Below are positions 45,912-54,226 of a DNA stretch of 64,000 nt, piece after piece. Source of the stretch: Ideonella alba. Lineage in GTDB: Bacteria > Pseudomonadota > Gammaproteobacteria > Burkholderiales > Burkholderiaceae_C. The position numbers were made by a program, and so were the translations under genes. The notes beneath the pieces were generated by a model. That model was not told the DNA's origin. It did not search any database and was given only the letters and a program-made list of their open reading frames with translations. Each line of letters begins with the position of its first letter. The first letter of the stretch is position 1. The stretch lies in assembly GCF_018069875.1 (NCBI RefSeq), contig NZ_JAGQDF010000017.1, positions 1 through 64,000 on the forward strand, written 5' to 3'.

Positions 45912-46640
45912 TCAGTGCAAGTCGGCAGGCGCTCCGCAGCACTTCTTGAACTTCTTGCCGCTGCCGCAAGGGCAGGGCTCGTTTCGGCCCACCTTCGTCT
46001 GCAGCGTCCGGGCCACCGCTCGTTCGTGAATGGCCAGGCGCAGGGGTAGCCAGTGGGCGTGCATGCCCAGGACGGCTTCGGGGATCTGCAAGGCCAGTTC
46101 AGCCCTCTGTGCCGGCGTGCGCGTGAGCGCGTCCTGTTCGGGCCCGAAGTCGTCCTCTCCCAATAGTCCGATCGGCCGGTACCAGGCTCGGCCCTGATCC
46201 GTCTCCAGCAGGGGTTGCCAGTCGGCACGGCAGAGGTCCACGCCCTGTACGAAGCCCCAGGCCCAACCCTCGGCGTCATCGAACTCTTGACCCTCGAACT
46301 CCCTCACGGACCAATGGGGGTAGATGTCAGGCTGCTCATCCTCCAGGGCGGCGATGATGCTGTTGAAGTGGCGCATCACCAGCTCCAGGATCCGGTCGAT
46401 CTGCTCGATGCTCTGTGCAGCCGGCACCATTCCCTGAACCTGCGTATGTCCCCAGATCGGCGGCAGCCACTGCTGGGGCTTCAGTGTCGTGGGCCCGATG
46501 GCCACGGCGTGCATGTAGCCGTCCATCGTGTCGAACATCATCGCCTCGGCCCCGTCGCGGTCTTCCATCAGGAAGGCTTCGAGTTCATCAATCTCCTCGT
46601 CGGAGAGCGGGGGGAAGCCTTGGGGGGTGATCGGTATCAT
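45912..46640 (-). CDS. UPF0149/YecA-family protein with SEC-C motif
   Basis: 242 residues. The body ([17 protein letters not shown] ... [20 protein letters not shown] ... [14 protein letters not shown]) is of the UPF0149 (YecA/YgfB) family. The C-terminus [17 protein letters not shown] is the SEC-C zinc motif known from SecA and from proteins that bind ribosomes or SecB. Function of such fusions is not settled. ATG 46640 is preceded by an in-frame TTG. It stands alone, convergent with the acyl-CoA ligase fusion. Confidence 0.9.
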   Translation of the reverse strand: MIPITPQGFPPLSDEEIDELEAFLMEDRDGAEAMMFDTMDGYMHAVAIGPTTLKPQQWLPPIWGHTQVQGMVPAAQSIEQIDRILELVMRHFNSIIAALEDEQPDIYPHWSVREFEGQEFDDAEGWAWGFVQGVDLCRADWQPLLETDQGRAWYRPIGLLGEDDFGPEQDALTRTPAQRAELALQIPEAVLGMHAHWLPLRLAIHERAVARTLQTKVGRNEPCPCGSGKKFKKCCGAPADLH

Positions 46641-46703
46641 CAATTCACGGTCCTGGTTGATCTCGTCGATGCGCGTTCCTGGGGCGTATGTCCGGCGATG
46701 CCT

Positions 46704-46872
46704 CTAGGAGGCTGTCGGACTTGGGTGTCGCCGGCTGCAAATCGGCCGCAGCGGCGGCTTTTTCACCGGCTTTTTGCCCCATAGCTGGGCTATGGGGCTG
46801 CAAATCCGGCAAAAACTGTCCTCGCTGGGGCCGATTCTCGCTCTCGGCGCCCCAAGTCCGACAGCCTCCTAG
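46704..46872 (-). repeat. 169-bp palindromic element, copy 1
   Basis: Ends CTAGGAGGCTGTCGGACTTG and its reverse complement; the two roughly 83-nt arms are imperfectly complementary throughout and meet at CCCCATAGC/GCTATGGGG. It is in reverse orientation relative to copies 2 (57456-57624) and 3 (62355-62523), all exactly 169 bp. It lies between genes, next to an IS21 istB remnant. It is non-autonomous (no transposase), MITE- or REP-like. Confidence 0.9.
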
Positions 46873-47335
46873 ATCGACAGGATGGCAGGCTTGAGCCCAC
46901 CCGCGCGGCGCCCGATCAGAACGGGTCGGTCTCAGCCGCTGACTGGGCTGTTTTGCGTCTGCTCGCACGCCTTGATGCGCTTCTTGGATTCGGCCGTGCT
47001 GCGGCTGAAGCCGATGGACTCGTTGTCGGTCTCCAAGATGTGGCGGTGGTGCGTCAGGCAGTCCAGCAGCGCCGTGGTCCATCACCGTGGAATGCTGTCC
47101 GCCATCACAGCGGAATGGCGTCTGGGATGGCTTGGAATACGCACCATCAGCTGCGCGGTGTGCTGAGCCTGCTGGCGCAGGCGCTGCATGCTGGGCTTCA
47201 GCCGCCGCCGCTCGGGTTGGGCGGCGTCACCTCAGGCCGCTGGCGGTGACATGAGTTTTGCAGGGCCGACGATTTAGGGTCAGCGCAGCACCGAGACTGC
47301 CAACGCCAGGGATGCACGGACTGGGTTGGGCTGAG
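46873..47335. other. intergenic debris region
   Basis: Apart from the istB remnant, this 463-bp stretch between palindromic copy 1 and the TPR gene shows no gene. Frames between 47090 and 47335 are short and lack ribosome sites. It looks like an insertion hot spot with decayed material. Confidence 0.5.
46932..47085 (-). pseudogene. istB (IS21-type helper ATPase) 3' remnant
   Basis: The minus strand encodes about 48 codons matching the C-terminus of IS21-family IstB proteins: ALLDCLTHHRHILETDNESI followed by GFSRSTAESKKRIKACEQ, ending at a TGA at 46932. Upstream (beyond 47085) no IstB sequence continues, so the rest of the gene and its istA partner are gone. Confidence 0.7.
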
Positions 47336-48439
47336 TCAGCGCGAACTTGGGCTCATGAAGGGCAATGGTCCCGGGCCGTCTGATGATGCCGAGGTGCCCG
47401 AGCCGGGCTCCTCTGCAGTCCTGAACAAACCCACGCGCGCCGGCAGTGTTTCGCGGTCAAGTTCTGTTCGCAGGGCCACATGCTTCCAGAGGTGCGCCAG
47501 TGCACCGCGAAAGTCACCTTGGCGTTCCAGCAGTCGCGCCAGTTGCTCATGGGCCTGGCTTTGCTGCGGCTTGGATCGAATGCGCTCGGCCAAGGCGAGG
47601 CCATGCTCCGTGCTACGGATCGCCGCCGCTTCGTCGCCCCGGGCCAGTGCGATCTCGGTCCAGGTGCGGCTGGCGGCCGCTTCCAGCCAGCTGTGCTCGA
47701 TATGAGCGGCCAGACCCAACGCAAGGCGGCAGTCGGCAATGGCCAATTGCAGTTGCCCACGGGCAAGCGCGGCTCGGGCCAGATGCCAATGGGCTTCAGC
47801 TTCGAAGTCCCGATGTCCGCCGCGCCGAGCCGCAGCCAAACCGTGGCTGAAGTGTCTCTCGGCGTCCTCTAATTGGTTGGTCTCGAAATGACCCACGCCG
47901 ATGTTCAGTGCCACCTTGGCGGCCAGGTATTCGTCCTGCAAGGGCGCCAGGCGCGCCAGCGCGTCGCGGTGGTAGCGCAGCCCGTTGTTCCAGTCGCCCA
48001 TTGCGTAGTGCAACTGGCCCAACCCCACGCGCGCTGAGACAGCCACGCGGGCCTCGGCCGCAGCATCTGCCAGCTCCAGAGCGCGCAACCATTGCTCTGT
48101 GGCTTCGAGGTAGTTGCCCTGCTGGTAGGCCGCGCGCCCCAGCGCCTCGGCAGCACGTGCGCCCTGCGCGGCGGCGCCAGCGGCTTGCGCCTCGTTGGCA
48201 GCTCTGCGCAGCGCGCCCTCTAGCTCAAGGGCGCGGCCACGCGGCTCGAGCAGCGTGAAGCGCCGGCACAGGACGTCAATTGCACCGAGCCGGTCACCCG
48301 CTGCACGAAGTCGAGCCTCCTGGGTGTCGAGCTCCCGCAGAAGAATGTCGTTGTCGACAGCCTCACTGGCGGCGGTCAAGCCACGCAAGCTCGCTTCAAG
48401 GTCCTGTTCGTGTGGGGTCACGGTCTGATGCGCTGGCAT
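47336..48439 (-). CDS. TPR-repeat protein
   Basis: 367 residues built almost entirely of tetratricopeptide-like helix pairs, e.g. ARAAEALGRAAYQQGNYLEA, SARVGLGQLHYAMGDWNNGL, NIGVGHFETNQLEDAERHFS and ARLLERQGDFRGALAHLWKH. No signal peptide, no membrane segment and no output domain. The series resembles the N-terminal TPR sensor of some Burkholderiales diguanylate cyclases or hybrid kinases, but the protein ends in a Ser/Pro/Gly tail where a coiled coil and output domain would follow. It is divergent from nagK across a 90-bp region holding the putative nag operator. Function unknown. Confidence 0.8.
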   Translation of the reverse strand: MPAHQTVTPHEQDLEASLRGLTAASEAVDNDILLRELDTQEARLRAAGDRLGAIDVLCRRFTLLEPRGRALELEGALRRAANEAQAAGAAAQGARAAEALGRAAYQQGNYLEATEQWLRALELADAAAEARVAVSARVGLGQLHYAMGDWNNGLRYHRDALARLAPLQDEYLAAKVALNIGVGHFETNQLEDAERHFSHGLAAARRGGHRDFEAEAHWHLARAALARGQLQLAIADCRLALGLAAHIEHSWLEAAASRTWTEIALARGDEAAAIRSTEHGLALAERIRSKPQQSQAHEQLARLLERQGDFRGALAHLWKHVALRTELDRETLPARVGLFRTAEEPGSGTSASSDGPGPLPFMSPSSR

Positions 48440-48491
48440 GTACGCCAGCCACTCACTGAATTCCAGAAATGTAAGGCCAACTTAATACCAA

Positions 48492-48522
48492 TTGACGCCC
48501 CAGCATCTTGGTATTAAAGTGG
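48492..48522 (+). promoter_or_regulatory. nagK promoter with overlapping putative GntR operator
   Basis: TTGACG (48492-48497), 17 bases, TAAAGT (48515-48520) form a sigma-70-like promoter whose start would fall near 48527, 3 bases before the nagK ATG. The 14-bp motif TGGTATTAAAGTGG (48509-48522) overlaps the -10 box. It recurs at 57276-57289 and, inverted, at 57154-57167. In addition TTAATACCAA (48482-48491) and TTGGTATTAA (48508-48517) form a perfect inverted repeat flanking the -35 region. The regulator would be the GntR/UTRA protein encoded at 49462. Confidence 0.65.
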
Positions 48523-48529
48523 TATCTCA

Positions 48530-49465
48530 ATGGCTGACGCTGATATTTTGCCCCTGCATGTGAACCGGCGCGGCCCGGGCGCAGACCTGCGCTGGCTGGT
48601 AGGCATTGATGGTGGGGGCACGACAACCCGACTGCGCCTGTGCAGCGTGAAGGGCGAGTTGCTGTCGGAAGCGACGGCCGGCCCGTCGGCACTCGGTCAG
48701 GGCATCCATCAAGCTTGGGAGCAAGTCGATCTTGCCTTCGCCCGTGCAGCCGAGAGGGCTGGACTGGAAGGTTTGAGCTGGCGGCAATGTGCCATCGGGT
48801 TCGGCGTGTCTGGCGCCAACGTGCGCGACCTTGCTGAGCAGCTCATCGAAGCCGCGCCGGACTGTGCCCTGCTGGCCGTAGACACCGACAGCTTCGCTGC
48901 GGTGCTGGGCGCGCATGGCGGCGGCCCCGGCGCGGTGTTGATCGGCGGCACGGGATCGGTGTGCGAGGTGCTGCGCAGCCATGGAACGCGAGCCTCGGTG
49001 GGCGGTTGGGGCTGGGTCGTGGGTGACGAAGGCAGCGGCGCCTGGTTGGGAAAACAAGGGGTTCGACAAGTACAGCATGCGCTTGACGGCCGCGGATCCA
49101 GCGGGCCGATGACACGTGCGTTGCTTGAATCGATCGGCGGCGGCACAGAGACCTTCAAGCAATGGTGCGCAGCGGCGAGGCAAACCGAGTTCGCCGCGCT
49201 GGCGCCTGTGTTGTTCGACTGCGAGGCAGAGGATCCCGTTGCACGCGGCATTCTCGACGCCGCTGCGCGCGCGCTCGAGGCCCTGGCCGATGCGGCCGAC
49301 CCCTCCGGCCAGTTGCCGCTGTGCTTGTCCGGCAGCGTGGCGTTGCAATTGGCGCCGCGAATGCGTGCACACTTGTTGGCACGCCGCGTGCTGCCGCGGG
49401 CCGATGCCACCTGGGGCGCGGTGGAACTGGCGCGCCGCGCGGCCAATTTGCCCATCTTTGAATGA
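48530..49465 (+). CDS. nagK: N-acetylglucosamine kinase (BadF/BadG family)
   Basis: 311 residues of the BcrAD/BadFG ATPase fold: phosphate-1 loop WLVGIDGGGTTTRLRLCS, adenosine/phosphate-2 region AVLIGGTGSVCEV with GWGWVVGDEGSGAWLGKQGV, typical of eukaryote-like and proteobacterial GlcNAc kinases. It would phosphorylate GlcNAc (or glucosamine) to the 6-phosphate in the cytoplasm. The start ATG has no ribosome site and lies about 3 bases after the predicted transcription start, so the message may be leaderless. The stop overlaps the GntR gene (ATGA). Confidence 0.85.
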   Translation: MADADILPLHVNRRGPGADLRWLVGIDGGGTTTRLRLCSVKGELLSEATAGPSALGQGIHQAWEQVDLAFARAAERAGLEGLSWRQCAIGFGVSGANVRDLAEQLIEAAPDCALLAVDTDSFAAVLGAHGGGPGAVLIGGTGSVCEVLRSHGTRASVGGWGWVVGDEGSGAWLGKQGVRQVQHALDGRGSSGPMTRALLESIGGGTETFKQWCAAARQTEFAALAPVLFDCEAEDPVARGILDAAARALEALADAADPSGQLPLCLSGSVALQLAPRMRAHLLARRVLPRADATWGAVELARRAANLPIFE

Positions 49466-50202
49466 GCACCCCACTGCCCTTTGCGTTCACCCTGGACAGC
49501 GATGCAGCCTCCCCGCTGTACTTGCAGCTGGCGCGTGCGCTGGCGCAGGCGATCGCCGATGGTCATTACAAGTCCGACGAGGCGCTGCCTTCGGAGCGGG
49601 TGCTGGCCGACGCGCTGTCGGTCTCACGCGTGACGGCGCGCAAAGCGATTGAACGCCTGGTCGAGCAAGGCTTGATCGTTCGCAAGCGTGGCAGTGGCAA
49701 CTACATCGCGCCGCGGCTCGAGCAACCTGTCACCCGGTTGTCGAGTTTTTCTGAAGAGTTGCATCAGCGCGGATTCGTTCCAGGCTCACGCTGGCTTCAT
49801 CGTGGCTTTGCCGCTGCTGCCCCCGACGAACGGCTGTCACTCGAACTACAGCCCGGTGAGCGCGTGGCGCGACTTGAACGCTTGCGACTCGCCGACGGCA
49901 CCGTGATGGCCTATGAGGTCAGCGTGCTGCCAGCCACGGTTCTGCCTGATCCCATGAAGGTCGAGGCCTCCCTGTACACCCACCTCGCGCAGGGCGGCCA
50001 CAGCCCTGTGCGGGCGCTGCAGCACATTCGCGCGCTCAATGCCGACGCACGCCTGGCCGGGCTGCTCGAGGTTCCGGTGTCGACGGCGGTGATGTTCATC
50101 ACGCGGGTGGGCTATGTGGCCAGCGGCAAGGCTGTGGAGTTGACGCACTCCTACTGCCGCAGCGATTACTACGACTTCGTGGCCGAGATGCGGCGCGAGT
50201 GA
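49462..50202 (+). CDS. GntR/HutC-family repressor of GlcNAc genes
   Basis: 246 residues: winged helix (SPLYLQLARALAQAIADGHY, LPSERVLADALSVSRVTARK, GLIVRKRGSGNYIA) in the first 80, then a UTRA effector domain (LSSFSEELHQRGFVPGSRWL ... ERVARLERLRLADGTVMAYE ... ELTHSYCRSDYYDF). DasR/NagR/NagQ-type members bind GlcN6P or GlcNAc6P and repress amino-sugar genes. Position between nagK and nagA, with a 4-bp overlap with nagK, makes this the local regulator. The putative operator TGGTAnTAAAGTGG is found at three promoters of the locus. Confidence 0.9.
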   Translation: MSTPLPFAFTLDSDAASPLYLQLARALAQAIADGHYKSDEALPSERVLADALSVSRVTARKAIERLVEQGLIVRKRGSGNYIAPRLEQPVTRLSSFSEELHQRGFVPGSRWLHRGFAAAAPDERLSLELQPGERVARLERLRLADGTVMAYEVSVLPATVLPDPMKVEASLYTHLAQGGHSPVRALQHIRALNADARLAGLLEVPVSTAVMFITRVGYVASGKAVELTHSYCRSDYYDFVAEMRRE

Positions 50203-50226
50203 GTCCAGCGGATCGCCCTGTTCTTG

Positions 50227-51336
50227 ATGCAGCTGCACGGTTTCATCCTCACGCCTGATGGCTTTTTGCGCGGCACGCTGCACTGCGAAGGCGGGCGTAT
50301 CGTCGCCATCGAAGGCTGTTCCGTCCCTGAGACGCAGGCACGGGGCGAGACGATGATCCTGCCTGGATTCATCGATGCCCATGTCCACGGCGGCGGCGGC
50401 GCCGACGTGATGGATGCGGGCGAGGCGGTCTTGACGACTGCGCGAACGCATGCGCGCCATGGCACCACCACCCTGCTGGCGACCACGATGACGGCGCCGC
50501 TCGAAGAGATCGAGGCGGCGCTCATGGCACTGGCACCCTGGTGCAACCAATCGGTGCCCGGCGCGGCGAACATCGCTGGCGTCCACCTTGAGGGCCCTTA
50601 CATCAATCCCCAACGCCTGGGTGCGCAACCCGACCATGCCTGGGTGGGCACCTTGCAGCAGGTGCGGTCGCTGTGCCGGCTGGCACCGATCCGGCTTGTC
50701 ACGCTGGCGCCGGAAGTGCCGGGCCACCTGGCGCTGATCGCGGCGTTGAGTGCCGAGGGTCTGCGCGTGCAGATCGGCCACAGCAATGGCCGCTACGAGG
50801 ACGGCGTGGCCGCGATCGAACAAGGCGCCAGCGGCTTCACACATCTGTTCAACGCCATGAGCGGCCTGCACCACCGCGACCCCGGCATGGTGGGCGCGGC
50901 GCTGGCGCATGCCCGGCATGCCGAAATCATTCCCGACCTCTTGCATGTGCATCCAGGCGCGATCCGCGCTGCACTGAGGGCAATCCCCTGTCTGTACTGT
51001 GTCAGCGATTCCACGGCCGGTGCGGGCATGCCCGACGGGCGCTACCGCCTTGGGCGGCATGAGGTCTACAAGTGCCAGGGTGGCGTGCGCCTGGCAGATG
51101 GCACATTGGCCGGCAGTGCATTGACGATGGACCAGGCGCTGCGCAATCTCGTCAAACTGGGACTGTCGGTGCAGGAGGCCAGCATGCGGGTGTCGACCAT
51201 CGCTGCCGACTATCTCGGTCTGAGCGACCGCGGGCGTCTGGTTCCGGGCGCGCGGGCAGACATGGTGGTGCTCGATGGCGAACTCAGCCTTCAGGGGGTC
51301 TATGTCGAAGGCGTGGCCATTGATCTGGCAACGTGA
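50227..51336 (+). CDS. nagA: N-acetylglucosamine-6-phosphate deacetylase
   Basis: 369 residues with the amidohydrolase pattern of NagA: LPGFIDAHVHGGGGADVMDA (metal H-x-H), GVHLEGPYINPQRLGA (metal Glu), IGHSNGRYEDG (metal His), GFTHLFNAMSGLHHRDPG (metal/substrate His) and CVSDSTAGAGMPDG (catalytic Asp). It converts GlcNAc6P to GlcN6P plus acetate. ATG 50227 follows an in-frame TTG directly. It lies 24 bp after the GntR gene in the same operon. Confidence 0.95.
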   Translation: MQLHGFILTPDGFLRGTLHCEGGRIVAIEGCSVPETQARGETMILPGFIDAHVHGGGGADVMDAGEAVLTTARTHARHGTTTLLATTMTAPLEEIEAALMALAPWCNQSVPGAANIAGVHLEGPYINPQRLGAQPDHAWVGTLQQVRSLCRLAPIRLVTLAPEVPGHLALIAALSAEGLRVQIGHSNGRYEDGVAAIEQGASGFTHLFNAMSGLHHRDPGMVGAALAHARHAEIIPDLLHVHPGAIRAALRAIPCLYCVSDSTAGAGMPDGRYRLGRHEVYKCQGGVRLADGTLAGSALTMDQALRNLVKLGLSVQEASMRVSTIAADYLGLSDRGRLVPGARADMVVLDGELSLQGVYVEGVAIDLAT

Positions 51337-51378
51337 GGCCCCACGGCTTCCACCTGCCCGCGAGGCGAGGCTGACGCG

Positions 51379-52398
51379 ATGCCGACCATGACCGAAGTCA
51401 GCGGCCTGTCCAGGGCTCGTTTTGAACAGGATGTCGTGCCCGCCTACCAGCCGGTGGTGATTCGCGGGCTGGTATCCCATTGGCCACTGGTTGAACATGC
51501 CAATGCGGGTCTGGAGGCCGTACTGCGCTATCTCGACGCCTTCGCCAACCCAGGCCAGACCGTCGACGCCTTGCTCGCTCGGCCCAGTCCCGAGCGCAGT
51601 TTCAGCTATCGGGCGAGCCAGGATGGATTCAACTTCGCACACGAGAAGCGCGACCTCGCCGCCATCTTCGAGCAGTTGTGGCGCTACAGCCATTTCGAGG
51701 ATCCGCCCTGTCTGGCCGTGCAAAGCGCCCTGGTGGCCGAGGCCCTGCCGGGCCTGGAGCGTGCCCACGTCTGCCCGCTGCTTGATGCTGAAGTCTCCGC
51801 TCGCATCTGGATAGGCAACCGTGCAACGGTGCCGGCGCACTTCGACGACTCGCACAACCTGGCCTGCGTGGCCGCTGGGAGTCGGCGCTTCACGCTGCTA
51901 CCGCCGCAGTGCGCGCCACTGTTGTATTTGGCTGCGCCCGATTACGCGCCGACAGGTGCGCCAATGTCCGTGGTGCCTGAGTTGCACAGCGCCAACCTCG
52001 ACCAGTTTCCACTGCTGCGCGAAGCGCTTGACCAGGCCTTGGTCGCTGAATTGGCGCCGGGTGATGCGGTCTACATTCCGCCGCTGTGGTTTCACCAGGT
52101 GCAGGCGCTGGCGCCACAGCTCAACATCCTGATGAACTACTGGTGGCGTCCGGCGGCGCCTCAGGGCCGCAAGGACGATCTGCACATGGCCGCGATGCGC
52201 CTGGCAATGCTGGCCTACAGACATCTGCCAGCATCTGAACGTGAAGGATGGCGCGCCCTGCTCGGGCATTACGTCTTCGGTGCGCGGGACCAGGACCTGG
52301 CCCATATTCCCGAGACCGAGCGCCGTCTGCTCGGCACCGTCGATGCACCCACCGAGCGAGCCCATCGCGAGGACATCATCCGTCGCTTGCGCGACTGA
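51379..52398 (+). CDS. cupin-8/JmjC-like protein
   Basis: 339 residues. QPVVIRGLVSHWPLVEH at the N-terminus, then VPAHFDDSHNLACVAAGSRR (H-x-D iron ligands) and GDAVYIPPLWFHQVQALAPQ (distal His) give the HxD...H facial triad of the cupin-8/JmjC-like dioxygenase family; NILMNYWWRP is also typical. Members cluster with TonB receptors and tryptophan-halogenase-like genes in sugar-utilisation loci of several proteobacteria. It should be an Fe(II)/2-oxoglutarate-type oxygenase, possibly acting on a protein; the substrate is unknown. Last gene of the nagK operon, convergent with the halogenase-like gene. Confidence 0.85.
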   Translation: MPTMTEVSGLSRARFEQDVVPAYQPVVIRGLVSHWPLVEHANAGLEAVLRYLDAFANPGQTVDALLARPSPERSFSYRASQDGFNFAHEKRDLAAIFEQLWRYSHFEDPPCLAVQSALVAEALPGLERAHVCPLLDAEVSARIWIGNRATVPAHFDDSHNLACVAAGSRRFTLLPPQCAPLLYLAAPDYAPTGAPMSVVPELHSANLDQFPLLREALDQALVAELAPGDAVYIPPLWFHQVQALAPQLNILMNYWWRPAAPQGRKDDLHMAAMRLAMLAYRHLPASEREGWRALLGHYVFGARDQDLAHIPETERRLLGTVDAPTERAHREDIIRRLRD

Positions 52399-52459
52399 TG
52401 GCGACTCACGCAGCATCTGAGGGTCCCGGTCAGAGACCGCTGTACCGTGGCCGCTGAGG

Positions 52460-54100
52460 TCACCACAGATAAACCTGCAGCGAGGTGTCACCCAGACGCG
52501 GCGGTATGTCGACGAGAAGCGCTCTGTGGTCGGGGAAGTTCAAGGCACTGCGCGAGACAAAGTCGTCCACCGACGCCAGTCGATGCCGTGCGTGGTCGAC
52601 CGTAGGTGGCTGCACCTCGTCTACATCGGGAAAAACACCCATGCCGCACAGCAGCGCATACCAGGACATGATCGGATAGCCCTGGCCAAAGCGGCCTGCC
52701 CGCAGCGCTGGCGCCAAGGGCTGGCGCGACATCCACGTCATCAGCACGCCCCGCAGCGAGTCCGACAGGTGCATGTTCTCGGCGTTGGCCACCCAGTAGT
52801 CAGTGTCGGTGCGCGAGTTGGTCTTGTAGTGGGCCACGATGTAGTCGCGTGTGTTTTCAAAGCGCTGCCGCATGGTCTCGTTGAAGCGCTCTTGTGCGGC
52901 GGGACCGAGGTCGCCGTCCTCCAGGGCCTGGACGAGCATGGCTGCCGTTCGCTGCACAAACAGCAGTGCCGTAGCCTCCAGGGGTTCGATGAAACCCTGC
53001 GAGAGCCCCACGGCCACACAGTTGCGGTTCCACACCTGAGCCATGCGGCCAACACGCATCTTCAGGTGACGGGCGCTGACATCGGCGTCCAGCAGTCCCA
53101 GATGGCGACGCAACTCGGTCTCGGCCGCGTCGGCGCTGCAGTGTGCGCTGCTGTACACATAACCATTCCCGCAGCGCTGGCGCAATGGAATCTTCCACGC
53201 CCAGCCGTACCTCAAGGCGGTAGAGACGGTTTGCGACTCGATCGGGCCTTCCAGCGGCGTCGGCACGGCGATGGCCGCGTCGTTGAAAAGGTTCTCGCCA
53301 AACGCAATGAAGGGCGTCTTCAAGGCCTGACCAATGAGCAGCGACGCAAAGCCCGTGCAGTCAACGAAGAAGTCAGCCTGCAACACCTCATCGCCTTCCA
53401 GACGCAGGCCACTGACGTTGCCCTGTTCGTCCAACAACACCTGCCGGACATGGCGCGTAAGGTGTTGCACGCCGCGGGCCACGGCCTTGCGACTCAAAAA
53501 CTGGCCCAGGAGCGTGGCGTCGAAGTGATAGCCATAGCCCACGTCGAAGGGAAAGTTCTCACGGGGGCGTGGCGCCAGGCCGCGCCGCGCCAGCGTGGCC
53601 GAGACAAAAAAGCGATCCGGGTGCGCGTCCACGTCGGCGCCATCCAGACGCGCGTGGGCATTGTCGACAAACACCGGCATCACCATGTTGTCGAGCGTCG
53701 ACGCGAAGGGATGGAAGTAGCGCTCGAAGCCGGGCTTGGTGGACCAGCGCTCAAACGTGATGCCGCTTTTGTAGGTGGCGTTGCAAGCGGGCATCCATTC
53801 TGATTCCTCGATGCCAACCACCTCGAAAAATTGGCGCAGCCAATTGGTCGAGCCCTCGCCGACACCAATGATGCCCACCTCGGGCGACTCCACCACCGTG
53901 ACCTGCAGACGTTGGCCATAGGCAGTGGTGGCCAGCATCAGGGCCGTCATCCACCCGGCCGAACCGCCACCCACCACGCACACGTGCCGCACGGGTGGCG
54001 GGATGTCGCGGCCCGGGGTTCGCGTTTGCGCGGCGATGTACTGGTCGATGATGCTGGCGTTGGTGTTGGTGCTGGTGTTGGTGTTGGCGTTGGTGCTCAC
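52460..54100 (-). CDS. tryptophan-halogenase-like flavoprotein
   Basis: 546 residues from GTG 54100. The FAD motif GGGSAGW (44-50), the equivalent of the catalytic Lys in ACNATYKSGI, and the halogenase signature WAWKIP (W-x-W-x-I-P) are all present, so flavin-dependent halogenase chemistry is possible. Genes of this family next to TonB receptors and cupin-8 genes in sugar loci are, however, of unproven function. The first 20 codons are made of near-perfect six-base repeats (Asn/Thr/Ser/Ala). A rho-independent terminator lies only 14 bases before this start, so expression from the receptor promoter would require read-through. Confidence 0.88.
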   Translation of the reverse strand: MSTNANTNTSTNTNASIIDQYIAAQTRTPGRDIPPPVRHVCVVGGGSAGWMTALMLATTAYGQRLQVTVVESPEVGIIGVGEGSTNWLRQFFEVVGIEESEWMPACNATYKSGITFERWSTKPGFERYFHPFASTLDNMVMPVFVDNAHARLDGADVDAHPDRFFVSATLARRGLAPRPRENFPFDVGYGYHFDATLLGQFLSRKAVARGVQHLTRHVRQVLLDEQGNVSGLRLEGDEVLQADFFVDCTGFASLLIGQALKTPFIAFGENLFNDAAIAVPTPLEGPIESQTVSTALRYGWAWKIPLRQRCGNGYVYSSAHCSADAAETELRRHLGLLDADVSARHLKMRVGRMAQVWNRNCVAVGLSQGFIEPLEATALLFVQRTAAMLVQALEDGDLGPAAQERFNETMRQRFENTRDYIVAHYKTNSRTDTDYWVANAENMHLSDSLRGVLMTWMSRQPLAPALRAGRFGQGYPIMSWYALLCGMGVFPDVDEVQPPTVDHARHRLASVDDFVSRSALNFPDHRALLVDIPPRLGDTSLQVYLW

Positions 54101-54114
54101 GATGTCTTGAGGAT

Positions 54115-54143
54115 GAAAAAAGGGAGCGCCTCGGCGCTCCCCC
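54115..54143 (-). terminator. rho-independent terminator after TonB receptor gene
   Basis: On the minus strand GGGAGCGCC-GA-GGCGCTCCC is followed by TTTTTT: a 9-bp perfect GC-rich stem, 2-base loop and U-run. It lies 84 bp after the receptor stop (54227) and 14 bases before the GTG start of the halogenase-like gene on the same strand. Confidence 0.88.
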
Positions 54144-54226
54144 ATGTGCTTTGCACGCGGCGCGGGCCGGCACGCGGTGACCGATGGTCTCAGGCCACAC
54201 CTTGCCGAAGTCGCGACCGCCGTGAA

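Noticed and set aside
54060-54100. Phase-variable switch by repeat slippage
   Set aside because: The repeat unit is six bases, so slippage would not change the reading frame; kept only as a minor observation.
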